This document shows, in pieces, positions 28,537 through 37,114 of a stretch of 64,000 nt of DNA; positions within the stretch are counted from its first letter, which is position 1; every line of letters starts with the position of its first letter. Under the pieces are notes generated by a model, which ran no database searches, had not been told where the DNA came from, and worked only from the letters and a program-made list of their open reading frames with translations. A program made the position numbers and the translations under genes. This DNA comes from Pontibacter beigongshangensis. Its GTDB lineage: Bacteria > Bacteroidota > Bacteroidia > Cytophagales > Hymenobacteraceae. Location: assembly GCF_014332515.1 (NCBI RefSeq), contig NZ_VFSD01000026.1, forward strand, positions 43,070-107,069, in the 5' to 3' direction.

Positions 28537-29307
28537 TTAATTATTAACTTGTTGTATATAATCAAAAGTTGTTAATATTTCTGCCGCATCTTTTCTTACC
28601 ACTACGGTATGTTCAAAATGCGCAGAAGGTTTATTGTCTTTGGTGCGTATAGTCCATCCATCTTCTTCCTGAACAATTTGTCTTGCTCCAAGATTAATCA
28701 TTGGCTCGATGGCGATAACTAAACCATTTTGCAATTTCAGGCCTTGCCCCCTCTTGCCATAATTAGGTACTTCAGGGCCTTCATGTAAATTCCTGCCCAG
28801 TCCATGACCAACAAGTTCTCTGACGACCGAATACCCATGGCTCTCTGCATGTTGCTGAACAGCATAACTTACATCGCCGATCCTTGATCCAACTACTGCT
28901 CTTTCTATGCCTTTATAGAGGCTTTCTTTGGTAACAGTAAGAAGTTCCTGTACTTCAGAAGAAATATTGCCTACGCCATGTGTGTAAGCACAATCACTAT
29001 GAAACCCTTTATAATAAACACCACAGTCAACTGAAATAATATCCCCATCCTTCAAGGTGTAATTACTTGGCATCCCATGCACTACTGTGGAGTTTACTGA
29101 AATACATAAACTAAAAGGAAACCCATTATAGTTCAAAAATGAAGGTTGCCCACCGTTATCCTTAATAAACTCTTCTGCCCGTTTATCTAAAGCAGATGTT
29201 GTTACACCCTCCTTTACAAGACGAGCTATTTCGCCATGTGCTTTGCTTAAAATCAAAGCACTCTGGCGAAGTAGCTCAATTTCTTCTTCGTTTTTATAAT
29301 AAACCAT
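28537..29307 (-). CDS. map: Methionine aminopeptidase, type I
   Basis: This 256-aa metalloprotease removes the initiator Met. Metal ligands are visible in ISVDCGVYYKGFHSDCAYTHGVG (two Asp), ELVGHGLGRNLHEGPEVPNYG (His and neighbours) and AIEPMI (Glu), with the final Glu in SAHFEHTVVV. It lies 3 bp after secY and 3 bp before infA, so it is firmly in the ribosomal operon; no adk gene intervenes, as is common in this phylum. Confidence 0.97.
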   Translation of the reverse strand: MVYYKNEEEIELLRQSALILSKAHGEIARLVKEGVTTSALDKRAEEFIKDNGGQPSFLNYNGFPFSLCISVNSTVVHGMPSNYTLKDGDIISVDCGVYYKGFHSDCAYTHGVGNISSEVQELLTVTKESLYKGIERAVVGSRIGDVSYAVQQHAESHGYSVVRELVGHGLGRNLHEGPEVPNYGKRGQGLKLQNGLVIAIEPMINLGARQIVQEEDGWTIRTKDNKPSAHFEHTVVVRKDAAEILTTFDYIQQVNN

Positions 29308-29310
29308 TTA

Positions 29311-30618
29311 TTAGGATACCATGGCAATATTCTCTGTTCTACCTCTCAGTTTACCAGATTTCATCATGCCATCATAATGTTTCATTAATAAGTAACTCTC
29401 AATTTGCTGAAGCGTATCAAGTACAACACCAACCATGATAATTAAGGAGGTCCCACCAAAAAACTGAGAAAACTCTCTAGTTACACCAAATAGCATGGCA
29501 ATAGCCGGAAAGATAGCTACTAAAGCCAGATAAATAGCACCTGGAAGGGTGATTCTGGTCAGTATTGAATCAATATACTCTGATGTTGCTTTACCAGGCT
29601 TGATGCCGGGCACAAAGCCGCCACTTCTCTTTAAGTCATCAGCAATTTGGTTAGGATTAACACTAATGGCTGTATAAAAATAAGTAAAAATAAGAATCAT
29701 TAAACCAAACACCAGGTTGTACTGCCAAGAAGTAAAGTCAGAAAACGTAGCACCAATATAATTGGCTGTCTCATTTGTATCAGCCCAGATGGATGCAAGC
29801 ATTGAGGGAAGAAACATGAGAGATTGAGCAAATATGATAGGCATTACACCCGCTGCGTTAACTTTCATAGGGATAAACTGGCGCTGCCCGGAATATAAGG
29901 AGCTGCCGCCAACCTGCTTAGCATATTGTAAAGGTATTCTTCTTACTGCCTGTGTTAACATTACCACAGACATAACTACAAAGAAAAGAATAGCCAACTC
30001 AATTAAGAATACGAAGGCCTGATTTGAGATAAACTCCGCCACCAAGGCTCCCGGGAATCTGGAGATGATACCTATCATTATGAGCATAGAAATACCATTT
30101 CCTATGCCTTTATCTGTAATTCTTTCCCCTAGCCACATACAGAAAATTGTTCCTGAAGTGAGCACTATCATCGATAGAATCGTGAAAAGAGTAGTATTAA
30201 TGGCTATAGCTTCGCTGTTGATTGTTGCTACAAAACCTACAGCCTGAGCTAGGGTAATAACAATGGTAAGGACGCGGGTAATCTGGTTGATTTTTTTTCT
30301 ACCTGATTCCCCTTCCTTTTGCATTTTCTGAAAATAAGGAACGGCTATTGTTAATAGCTGCAGTACGATAGAGGCTGAAATATATGGCATGATACCTAAC
30401 GCAAAGATGGATGCATTGCTAAATGCACCACCCAGAAAAGTATCTAACAAGCCGAATAATCCGCCTGTATTTGCTTTGAGTTGGTTAGGATCAATGCCAG
30501 GTAAAACAACAAAAGAACCTAATCTAAAAATAACTATAAAACCTAAGGTGTTAAGAATCCTGATTCTTAGGTCTTCTATAGCAAAAATGTTCTTTAATGT
30601 TGTTATAAACTTCTTCAT
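29311..30618 (-). CDS. secY: Protein translocase channel subunit SecY
   Basis: This 435-aa membrane protein forms the Sec channel and has ten hydrophobic segments. The first is at about 20-38 (LNTLGFIVIFRLGSFVVLPGI), the plug region follows, and conserved cytosolic words include GIGNGISMLIMIGI and GGFVPGIKPGKATSEYID, which contact SecA and ribosome. SecE is encoded in the same window at 55.1 kb. Confidence 0.97.
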   Translation of the reverse strand: MKKFITTLKNIFAIEDLRIRILNTLGFIVIFRLGSFVVLPGIDPNQLKANTGGLFGLLDTFLGGAFSNASIFALGIMPYISASIVLQLLTIAVPYFQKMQKEGESGRKKINQITRVLTIVITLAQAVGFVATINSEAIAINTTLFTILSMIVLTSGTIFCMWLGERITDKGIGNGISMLIMIGIISRFPGALVAEFISNQAFVFLIELAILFFVVMSVVMLTQAVRRIPLQYAKQVGGSSLYSGQRQFIPMKVNAAGVMPIIFAQSLMFLPSMLASIWADTNETANYIGATFSDFTSWQYNLVFGLMILIFTYFYTAISVNPNQIADDLKRSGGFVPGIKPGKATSEYIDSILTRITLPGAIYLALVAIFPAIAMLFGVTREFSQFFGGTSLIIMVGVVLDTLQQIESYLLMKHYDGMMKSGKLRGRTENIAMVS

Positions 30619-30625
30619 ACAAATA

Positions 30626-31072
30626 TTATAGAGCTACTGTTTTACCGCCTGCTTTTTCTATAGATTCTGTAGCTGATTGCGAGAATGCATGGGCATGAAC
30701 TTCAATACCTTTGGTAATCTCGCCTCTACCTAAAATCTTAACTTTGTCATTCTTGGAAACCAAGCCGTGCTCTTTGAAAAAAGCAAAGTCAAGAACAGTA
30801 ACATCAGATGACTCAACCAAAGACTGAAGAACATCCAGGTTAATGGCTTTGTACTCTACTCTGTTTATGTTTTTAAAACCAAATTTAGGAACACGTCTTT
30901 GAAGTGGCATCTGACCACCTTCAAATCCAGACTTCTGTGAGTAGCCAGAACGCGACTTAGCACCCTTATGTCCTCTAGTAGAAGTTCCACCTCTACCTGA
31001 ACCCGTACCTCTACCGATTCTCTTTCTGGCCTTAACAGATCCTTCTGCAGGTTGTAATGAACTTAAATACAT
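30626..31072 (-). CDS. rplO: 50S ribosomal protein L15
   Basis: This 148-aa protein has the basic Gly-rich N-terminus (KRIGRGTGSGRGGTSTRGHKGAKSR) that threads 23S rRNA and the C-terminal domain with VKILGRGEITKGIEVHAHAFSQSA. It is seven bases upstream of secY, the usual arrangement. Confidence 0.97.
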   Translation of the reverse strand: MYLSSLQPAEGSVKARKRIGRGTGSGRGGTSTRGHKGAKSRSGYSQKSGFEGGQMPLQRRVPKFGFKNINRVEYKAINLDVLQSLVESSDVTVLDFAFFKEHGLVSKNDKVKILGRGEITKGIEVHAHAFSQSATESIEKAGGKTVAL

Positions 31073-31073
31073 G

Positions 31074-31253
31074 TTATATGTCTTTTACTTCTACTAAATG
31101 TTGAACCTTGTTAACCATGCCAGCAATCTGTGGTGTAAGCTCAACAGTTACTGACTTGCTTATTTTACCAAGACCTAAAGCTTTAATGGTCAGCTTCTGG
31201 TTTTTTGGTCTATCTATAATACTTTTTACTTGCGTAATTGTAACCTTTGCCAT
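31074..31253 (-). CDS. rpmD: 50S ribosomal protein L30
   Basis: A 59-aa frame from ATG 31251-31253 to TAA 31074-31076 begins MAKVTITQVKSIIDRPKNQK, continues with LTIKALGLGKISKSV and ends HLVEVKDI. It fits L30 in length and sequence and fills the gap between rpsE (5 bp) and rplO (1 bp). Confidence 0.95.
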   Translation of the reverse strand: MAKVTITQVKSIIDRPKNQKLTIKALGLGKISKSVTVELTPQIAGMVNKVQHLVEVKDI

Positions 31254-31258
31254 CTCTC

Positions 31259-31777
31259 TTAACCGTTAAATACTTTTTGTAAGTTAACACCACGCTGTTG
31301 AGCCACCGCCAATGGGTCACGCATTTTCGCCAGTGCATCGAAAGTAGCTTTCACCACGTTGTGAGGATTCGAAGAACCTTTAGATTTGCAAAGTACATCC
31401 TTGATGCCAGCGCTCTCAAGTACAGCACGCATAGCGCCACCGGCAATAACACCAGTACCCGCAGCAGCTGGTTTAACTAACACATATCCGCCAGAATATT
31501 TTCCTTCCATGGCATGGGGAACAGTATGATGATACAATGGAACCTTAACAAGATTCTTTTTTGCATCATCTATTCCTTTCGCAATGGCATCAGTTACTTC
31601 ATTGGCTTTGCCCAGTCCGTAACCAACAACACCGTTTCCATCTCCTACCACCACAATGGCAGCAAAGCTAAATCGTCTACCACCTTTTACAACCTTAGCT
31701 ACGCGATTGATGGCTACAACTCTTTCTTTAAGCTCGATTTCGCTAGCCTTTACACTACGAATATTATTCTTTAACAT
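31259..31777 (-). CDS. rpsE: 30S ribosomal protein S5
   Basis: This 172-aa protein has the double-stranded-RNA-binding-like domain (about 17-80: ERVVAINRVAKVVKGGRRFSFAA) and the C-terminal domain with GTGVIAGGAMRAVLESAGIKDVLCKSKGSSNPHN. S5 is involved in decoding accuracy. It sits between rplR and rpmD in spc-operon order. Confidence 0.98.
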   Translation of the reverse strand: MLKNNIRSVKASEIELKERVVAINRVAKVVKGGRRFSFAAIVVVGDGNGVVGYGLGKANEVTDAIAKGIDDAKKNLVKVPLYHHTVPHAMEGKYSGGYVLVKPAAAGTGVIAGGAMRAVLESAGIKDVLCKSKGSSNPHNVVKATFDALAKMRDPLAVAQQRGVNLQKVFNG

Positions 31778-31783
31778 AACTTT

Positions 31784-32134
31784 CTAGAATTTAAGACCTG
31801 CTTCGCGAGCACCTTCTGCCAATGATTTAACTTTACCATGGTATAAATAGCCAGAGCGGTCAAATACTACCTGCGTAATACCTTTTTCAAGCGCTTTTTC
31901 GGCAATTGCTTTACCAACTTTACCAGAAGTCTCCACATTTGCCTTGGCTGCATCATCAAGTTTAGCTGATGAGGCCGCTGCTAGTGTCACACCAGTAGTG
32001 TCATCAATTAACTGTGCGTAAATAAACTTGTTACTTCTAAACACAGATAACCGTGGCCTTTCAGGTGTACCAGAGATTTTGTTTCTGATACCTTGTTTAA
32101 TTCTGAGTCTTCTTTGTACTTTATTAGCCGACAT
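31784..32134 (-). CDS. rplR: 50S ribosomal protein L18
   Basis: This 116-aa 5S rRNA-binding protein contains RPRLSVFRSNKFIYAQLIDD and ends FDRSGYLYHGKVKSLAEGAREAGLKF, the family signature. It is eight bases after rplF. Confidence 0.98.
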   Translation of the reverse strand: MSANKVQRRLRIKQGIRNKISGTPERPRLSVFRSNKFIYAQLIDDTTGVTLAAASSAKLDDAAKANVETSGKVGKAIAEKALEKGITQVVFDRSGYLYHGKVKSLAEGAREAGLKF

Positions 32135-32142
32135 GATGATGA

Positions 32143-32697
32143 TTATTTAGATGCTGTCTTACCAGCTTTTCTTCTTACAACTTCACCCACGAAACGAATA
32201 CCTTTACCTTTGTAAGGTTCTACTTTGCGAAGGGATCTGATTTTGGCTGCAACCTGCCCTAAAAGTTGCTTATCATTGCTTTCAAGTGTAATTACAGGAG
32301 CTTTACCTTTTTCAGTTACAGCAGTAACTGAAACTTCTTCCGGCATAGTCATGAAAATGTTATGTGAATAACCCAATGACAATTCCAGAATCTTGCCCTG
32401 CATAGAAGCTTTATAACCCACACCAACTAATTCAAGCTTTTCCTGGTAACCATTAGTCACCCCTATAACCATGTTATTAATTAATGAACGGTACAAGCCA
32501 TGCATGGCTTTATGACGTTTTTGCTCTGTAGGACGGTCTACAATTATCTGACCGTCTTCTTGCTTTACAATGATATCTTTATCAACCTGAGTCGACAGGG
32601 ATCCTTTAGGTCCCTTAACAGTAACTAAGTTCTTTTCAGAAACTGTCAGTTCAATACCATTACTCAGGGTGATTGGCAATTTTCCTATACGTGACAT
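32143..32697 (-). CDS. rplF: 50S ribosomal protein L6
   Basis: This 184-aa protein begins MSRIGKLPITLSNGIEL and carries the C-terminal PYKGKGIRFVGEVVRRKAGKT near the sarcin-ricin loop. Unlike most genes here, its leader shows a good Shine-Dalgarno sequence, TAGGAGGA, 6 bases before the ATG (near 32704-32711). Confidence 0.98.
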   Translation of the reverse strand: MSRIGKLPITLSNGIELTVSEKNLVTVKGPKGSLSTQVDKDIIVKQEDGQIIVDRPTEQKRHKAMHGLYRSLINNMVIGVTNGYQEKLELVGVGYKASMQGKILELSLGYSHNIFMTMPEEVSVTAVTEKGKAPVITLESNDKQLLGQVAAKIRSLRKVEPYKGKGIRFVGEVVRRKAGKTASK

Positions 32698-32713
32698 TGT
32701 CTATCCTCCTAAA

Positions 32714-33112
32714 TTAGTAAACGTAACACAATACTTCACCGCCAATATTCTGATTACGAGCTTCTTTCTCTGTCATCACACCTTTGGAGGTAGAAAGGAT
32801 AGAGATTCCAAGCCCATTAAGAACTCTTGGAAGGTTATCATGACCAGCATATTTACGTAGCCCTGGTTTACTAATCCTTTCTAATTTCACAATAGCAGAT
32901 TGCTTAGTGCTAGGATTATATTTCAGAGCGACTTTGATAGTGCCTTGTACACCAGAATCATCAAACTTGTAACTTTGAATATATCCTTTCTCGTACAATA
33001 CTTTAGTAATCTCTTTTTTGATATTGCTAGATGGTATTTCCACAACTCTGTGACTCGCCTTAATGGCGTTTCTGAGTCTGGTTAAATAATCTGCTATTGG
33101 ATCTGTGTTCAT
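32714..33112 (-). CDS. rpsH: 30S ribosomal protein S8
   Basis: This 132-aa protein begins MNTDPIADYLTRLRNAI and ends with SKGVMTEKEARNQNIGGEVLCYVY, the conserved RNA-binding end. In E. coli S8 represses the spc operon; no such site can be judged here. An 80-bp gap before it, long for this operon, carries a -7-like motif. Confidence 0.98.
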   Translation of the reverse strand: MNTDPIADYLTRLRNAIKASHRVVEIPSSNIKKEITKVLYEKGYIQSYKFDDSGVQGTIKVALKYNPSTKQSAIVKLERISKPGLRKYAGHDNLPRVLNGLGISILSTSKGVMTEKEARNQNIGGEVLCYVY

Positions 33113-33145
33113 ACTTTAAATTGTTGCTTTTTTATAAGCGAGCCG

Positions 33146-33153
33146 CAAAGATA
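33146..33153 (-). promoter_or_regulatory. Possible internal -7 promoter element between rpsN and rpsH
   Basis: TATCTTTG on the minus strand matches TAnnTTTG exactly and lies in the only long gap of the rplC-rplQ unit. The nearest TTG is 13 bases upstream, not the usual 18-21, so support is partial. Confidence 0.3.
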
Positions 33154-33192
33154 TAAAAATATTTTTCAATATCTGTTATATGACCGCAAATT

Positions 33193-33462
33193 TTACCAGC
33201 TAGCTTTAGTTACACCAGGAATTTTACCAGCAGAAGCAAGCTCTCTGAAAGTTACACGCGAAATACCAAATTTTCTCATGTAGCCTCTTGGTCTGCCCGT
33301 AAGCTTGCAACGATTGTGTAGTCTAACAGGAGATGCATTTTTTGGAAGTTTATCCAAGGCCTCATAATCCCCTTTGGCTTTAAGTTCAGCTCTCTTAGCA
33401 GCATATTTAGCTACTAACTTCTGTCTTTTAAGCTCTCTTGCTTTTATTGCTTCTTTCGCCAT
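33193..33462 (-). CDS. rpsN: 30S ribosomal protein S14 (long zinc-less type)
   Basis: This 89-aa protein begins MAKEAIKARELKRQKLVAKYA and has NRCKLTGRPRGYMRKFGISRVTFRELA. The CxxC zinc pairs of the short S14 form are absent, and the length fits the zinc-independent class. Confidence 0.97.
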   Translation of the reverse strand: MAKEAIKARELKRQKLVAKYAAKRAELKAKGDYEALDKLPKNASPVRLHNRCKLTGRPRGYMRKFGISRVTFRELASAGKIPGVTKASW

Positions 33463-33467
33463 TGTAA

Positions 33468-34022
33468 TTATTTATTGATATTAGTGAAAGGCATACCAAA
33501 CGCTTTCAGCAGTTCATAACTTTCTTCATCAGTCTTGGCTGTCGTTACAAAAGTTATGTCCATACCACTGATAGCTTTGATTTTATCAATGCTGATTTCC
33601 GGAAAAATGATCTGCTCTTTTACGCCGAGGGTATAGTTTCCTCTTCCGTCAAAACCCTTATCATTCACCCCTCTGAAGTCACGCACCCTGGGTAGAGCAA
33701 CAGTCAGCAGCCTATCCAGGAACTCGTACATCTTCTCTCCACGAAGCGTTACGCGGGCTCCAATCGGCATTCCTTCACGCAGCTTAAAGTTCGAAACCGA
33801 CTTTTTAGCAATTGTGGGTACAGCCTTCTGACCAGTAATAATGGTTAATTCCTCTACACCAATGTCAACAAGTTTCTTGTCGGCAACAGCAGCACCTATA
33901 CCCTTGTTGATGGAGATCTTGGTAAGCTTCGGCACCTGCATAATGTTCTTGTACTGGAACTTCTCTTTCAGGGCAGGTACAACCTCCTTCTGATAAATTT
34001 CTTTAAATCTTGCAGTAGCCAT
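33468..34022 (-). CDS. rplE: 50S ribosomal protein L5
   Basis: This 184-aa 5S rRNA-binding protein contains VPKLTKISINKGIGAA, GQKAVPTIAKKSVSNFKLREGMPIG and the P-site loop region around RVRDFRGVNDKGFDGRGNYTLG. It starts one base from rplX, suggesting coupling. Confidence 0.98.
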   Translation of the reverse strand: MATARFKEIYQKEVVPALKEKFQYKNIMQVPKLTKISINKGIGAAVADKKLVDIGVEELTIITGQKAVPTIAKKSVSNFKLREGMPIGARVTLRGEKMYEFLDRLLTVALPRVRDFRGVNDKGFDGRGNYTLGVKEQIIFPEISIDKIKAISGMDITFVTTAKTDEESYELLKAFGMPFTNINK

Positions 34023-34023
34023 A

Positions 34024-34347
34024 TTAAATTACTTCTCCTGTCTTTTTTGAATAACGCTCTGTTTTACCTTCGCTATTTTTTCTTCTGGCTGTTTTAGTTG
34101 CTTCTCCTGATTTAGGGTCCACTATTGCCACATTGCTCACATGAATAGGAGCCTCTACCTTTGAAATCCCTCCCTGAGGGTTCTTGGCACTTGGCTTATT
34201 GTGTTTTGTAACCAGGTTCAACCCTTCAATTACAACCTTCTGTTTCTCAATATTTACAGAAACGATGCGGCCTGTTTTGCCACGCTCATCACCAGCAATT
34301 ACTTTTACTGTATCGCCAGTCTTTACATGAAGTTTATTCTTATTCAT
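34024..34347 (-). CDS. rplX: 50S ribosomal protein L24
   Basis: This 107-aa assembly initiator has a KOW motif (about residues 8-35: VKTGDTVKVIAGDERGKTGRIVSV) and GLNLVTKHNKPSAKNPQGGI. Length matches E. coli (104). Confidence 0.98.
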   Translation of the reverse strand: MNKNKLHVKTGDTVKVIAGDERGKTGRIVSVNIEKQKVVIEGLNLVTKHNKPSAKNPQGGISKVEAPIHVSNVAIVDPKSGEATKTARRKNSEGKTERYSKKTGEVI

Positions 34348-34367
34348 TATTAATTCTGAATTAGGGA

Positions 34368-34736
34368 TTAAAGAACTTCAGGTGCTAACGAAACAATCTT
34401 CATAAATTGTTTTTCACGAAGTTCACGTGCTACTGGTCCGAAGATACGTGTACCACGTGGTTCGTTGTTTGCATTAAGCAACACAGCAGCATTATCATCA
34501 AAACGGATATAAGAACCGTCTTTCCTTCTAACTTCCTTCTTAGTTCTTACTATAACTGCCTTAGAAACGGTTCCTTTTTTAACGTTACCAGAAGAAAGGG
34601 CTGATTTTACAGTTACAACTATTCTATCACCGATAGAAGCGTACTTTTTACCGGTACCGCCTAACACACGAATGCAAAGAACTTCTTTGGCACCGCTGTT
34701 GTCAGCTACAGTTAATCTCGATTCCTGTTGTATCAT
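34368..34736 (-). CDS. rplN: 50S ribosomal protein L14
   Basis: This 122-aa protein begins MIQQESRLTVADNSGAKEVLCIRVLGG and ends REKQFMKIVSLAPEVL, both highly conserved. It lies one base after rpsQ. Confidence 0.98.
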   Translation of the reverse strand: MIQQESRLTVADNSGAKEVLCIRVLGGTGKKYASIGDRIVVTVKSALSSGNVKKGTVSKAVIVRTKKEVRRKDGSYIRFDDNAAVLLNANNEPRGTRIFGPVARELREKQFMKIVSLAPEVL

Positions 34737-34737
34737 T

Positions 34738-34995
34738 TTATTTCGCCCTTTCTATAATTTCAACTAAACGCCAGTTCTTGTTCTTGCTAAGCGGACGGGT
34801 TTCCTGAATGCGCACAGTGTCTCCAATGTTGCACTCATTCTTCTCGTCATGTGCCATGAATTTCGTGGATTTGCTAACGAACTTCCCATACATAGGGTGC
34901 TTCATTCTGCTTTCCACAAGTACAGTGATAGATTTGTCCATCTTGTTGCTAACAACCTTACCACTTCTTTCTTTTCTAAGATTTCTCTCTTCCAT
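34738..34995 (-). CDS. rpsQ: 30S ribosomal protein S17
   Basis: This 85-aa OB-fold protein contains RKERSGKVVSNKMDKSITVLVE and VRIQETRPLSKNKNWRLVEIIE. It follows rpmC by 14 bp in the expected order. Confidence 0.98.
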   Translation of the reverse strand: MEERNLRKERSGKVVSNKMDKSITVLVESRMKHPMYGKFVSKSTKFMAHDEKNECNIGDTVRIQETRPLSKNKNWRLVEIIERAK

Positions 34996-35009
34996 GATTA
35001 TTTAAGTAA

Positions 35010-35210
35010 TTAAGATTTAGCTTCTAATTCACGACGACGAATCTCTGTATTCAATCTGGCGATTACACGCTTAGTCTCACGTATTCTCATTGGGTTCTCC
35101 AGTGGAGATATGGCATGTGCAAAACGCAGGGTTTGCATATTGGAGCTCTCAGCGCTTAGCTTCTCTTTCAGCTCTTCTAAAGATAAAGCCTTTATCTCTG
35201 AATTTTTCAT
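35010..35210 (-). CDS. rpmC: 50S ribosomal protein L29
   Basis: This 66-aa helical hairpin near the exit tunnel reads MKNSEIKALSLEELKEKLSA with the C-terminal RETKRVIARLNTEIRRRELE. It is two bases after rplP. Confidence 0.97.
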   Translation of the reverse strand: MKNSEIKALSLEELKEKLSAESSNMQTLRFAHAISPLENPMRIRETKRVIARLNTEIRRRELEAKS

Positions 35211-35212
35211 AA

Positions 35213-35635
35213 CTATTTCTCAACGTAATCTCTACGTACTACAAACTTTGTTTTTACTGGAAGCTTCTGGGCGGCAAGTCTTAAAGACTCTTTTGCAACT
35301 TCTAGTGTTACACCATCAGATTCAAACATGATGGTACCTGGTTTTACAACAGCTACCCAATATTCTGGGGAACCTTTCCCCTTACCCATACGAACCTCTG
35401 CAGGCTTTTTGGTAATGGGCTTGTCAGGGAAAATTCTGATCCAAACCTGGCCTTCACGTTTCATGGCTCTGGTCATGGCAATACGTGCAGACTCAATCTG
35501 ACGGCTCGTGATCCAGGAGGCTTCGAGTGATTTTATTGCGAAGGATCCGAATGAAATAGTACTGCCTCTATGAGCCAGACCAGTCACGCGGCCTTTGTGC
35601 ATTTTTCTATATTTAGTCCTTTTCGGCTGTAACAT
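35213..35635 (-). CDS. rplP: 50S ribosomal protein L16
   Basis: This 140-aa protein begins MLQPKRTKYRKMHKGRVTG and contains MGKGKGSPEYWVAVVKPG, the tRNA-contacting loop. It follows rpsC by 29 bp. Confidence 0.98.
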   Translation of the reverse strand: MLQPKRTKYRKMHKGRVTGLAHRGSTISFGSFAIKSLEASWITSRQIESARIAMTRAMKREGQVWIRIFPDKPITKKPAEVRMGKGKGSPEYWVAVVKPGTIMFESDGVTLEVAKESLRLAAQKLPVKTKFVVRRDYVEK

Positions 35636-35664
35636 CTCTGTACTTAATTAATGTTATCAATCAA

Positions 35665-36435
35665 TTATTGACGACGCTTGTTGTTGCGCTTTGGAGCGCC
35701 GGCACCCTCTTTTTTATTGCGGTTGCCTCCACGTCTGTCACCACGATCACCACCTGGTGCACTAGGGCCACCCTTGCTTTCTATACCAGCATTAGGTGTA
35801 AGGTCTTTCTTACCATATACTTCCCCTCTAAAGATCCATACCTTAATCCCCAGCTTACCGTAAACGGTTTGTGCTTCAGAAAGAGCATAATCTATGTCGG
35901 CACGGAGCGTGTGCAAAGGAGTTCTACCTTCTTTGTAATGCTCTGTTCTTGCCATTTCAGCACCGCCTAAACGACCTGACACCTGAACTTTGATACCTTC
36001 GGCACCAACACGCAGGGCAGAAGCGATTGCTTGCTTCATAGCACGACGGAAAGAGATACGCGCCTGTAATTGTTGAGCAATAGACTCCCCAACTAATTTG
36101 GCATCTAACTCAGGACGCTTAATTTCAAAAATGTTGATTTGAACATCTTTGTTGGTAAGCTTCTTAAGTTCCTCTTTGATTTTGTCTACTTCCTGACCGC
36201 CTTTACCGATCACTACACCCGGACGAGCCGTATTGATGGTAATGGTAATACGCTTCAGTGTTCGTTCAATAATGATTTTAGAGATACCGCCTTTAGGGAT
36301 ACGTGCTAAAATATATTTTCTGATTTTCTCGTCTTCAACCAGTTTTTCAGCAAAATCTTTGCCGCCATACCAGTTAGAATCCCAACCTTTTATAACTCCG
36401 AGTCGAAAACCGATAGGATTTACTTTCTGTCCCAT
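35665..36435 (-). CDS. rpsC: 30S ribosomal protein S3
   Basis: This 256-aa protein has a KH domain (about 38-110, with GVVIGKGGQEVDKIKEELKKL) and the C-terminal S3 domain (GVEGIKVQVSGRLGGAEMAR-type, here GAEGIKVQVSGRLGGAEMAR). A Gly/Arg/Lys-rich tail of about 40 residues (DRGDRRGGNRNKKEG) extends beyond the E. coli length of 233. Confidence 0.98.
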   Translation of the reverse strand: MGQKVNPIGFRLGVIKGWDSNWYGGKDFAEKLVEDEKIRKYILARIPKGGISKIIIERTLKRITITINTARPGVVIGKGGQEVDKIKEELKKLTNKDVQINIFEIKRPELDAKLVGESIAQQLQARISFRRAMKQAIASALRVGAEGIKVQVSGRLGGAEMARTEHYKEGRTPLHTLRADIDYALSEAQTVYGKLGIKVWIFRGEVYGKKDLTPNAGIESKGGPSAPGGDRGDRRGGNRNKKEGAGAPKRNNKRRQ

Positions 36436-36440
36436 AATTC

Positions 36441-36833
36441 TTACTTAGTGGCTTTTTTAGATTTCTTTGACTGCTGCTCCAGTTGCTCATCCGTCAAGCT
36501 ATCGATGATTACTGTTACATGGTTTGACCTTTTTCTGATTCTGTGTCCGCGGCCTTGTGGGGCCGGACGAAGACGCTTCAGCATTTTGCCTTCGTTAACG
36601 AAAATTTCCTTCACGTAAAGATTTGCGTCTTCTACACGAGCATCTTCGTTTTTCAACTGCCAGTTTGCTAAAGCTGATAAAAGAAGCTTTTCAACTCTTT
36701 CTGCACCAGCATTAGGCTCAAACTTAAGTAATCCAAGCGCTTTGGACACGCTTTTACCGCGTATCAGGCCTGCCACTAATCTCATTTTGCGAGGAGAAGT
36801 AGGCACATTGTTTAATTTAGCTACTGCTTCCAT
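36441..36833 (-). CDS. rplV: 50S ribosomal protein L22
   Basis: This 130-aa tunnel protein begins with VAKLNNVPTSPRKMRLVAGLIRGK and has the extended hairpin with RLRPAPQGRGHRIRKRSNHVTV that lines the exit tunnel where macrolides bind. AGGAGA lies 6 bases before the ATG, inside the end of rpsS. Confidence 0.98.
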   Translation of the reverse strand: MEAVAKLNNVPTSPRKMRLVAGLIRGKSVSKALGLLKFEPNAGAERVEKLLLSALANWQLKNEDARVEDANLYVKEIFVNEGKMLKRLRPAPQGRGHRIRKRSNHVTVIIDSLTDEQLEQQSKKSKKATK

Positions 36834-36835
36834 TG

Positions 36836-37114
36836 TTATCTCCTGCCTTTATCTTTTTTACCAACGTGACCTCTAAAGTTTCTGGTAGGGGCAAACTCGC
36901 CCAACTTATGTCCTACCATGTTCTCTGTTACATAAACCGGAATAAACTTGTTACCGTTATGTACAGCAAATGTGTGACCTACAAAATCCGGAGAGATCAT
37001 AGATCTTCTTGACCAGGTTTTGATAACTGACTTTTTGCCAGAGTCGTTCAACACATCAACTTTTTTCTCAAGCCTATAGTCAATATAAGGCCCTTTTTTT
37101 AATGATCTAGCCAT
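36836..37114 (-). CDS. rpsS: 30S ribosomal protein S19
   Basis: This 92-aa head protein begins MARSLKKGPYIDYRLEKKV and ends KLGEFAPTRNFRGHVGKKDKGRR. Its start abuts the rplB stop directly. Confidence 0.98.
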   Translation of the reverse strand: MARSLKKGPYIDYRLEKKVDVLNDSGKKSVIKTWSRRSMISPDFVGHTFAVHNGNKFIPVYVTENMVGHKLGEFAPTRNFRGHVGKKDKGRR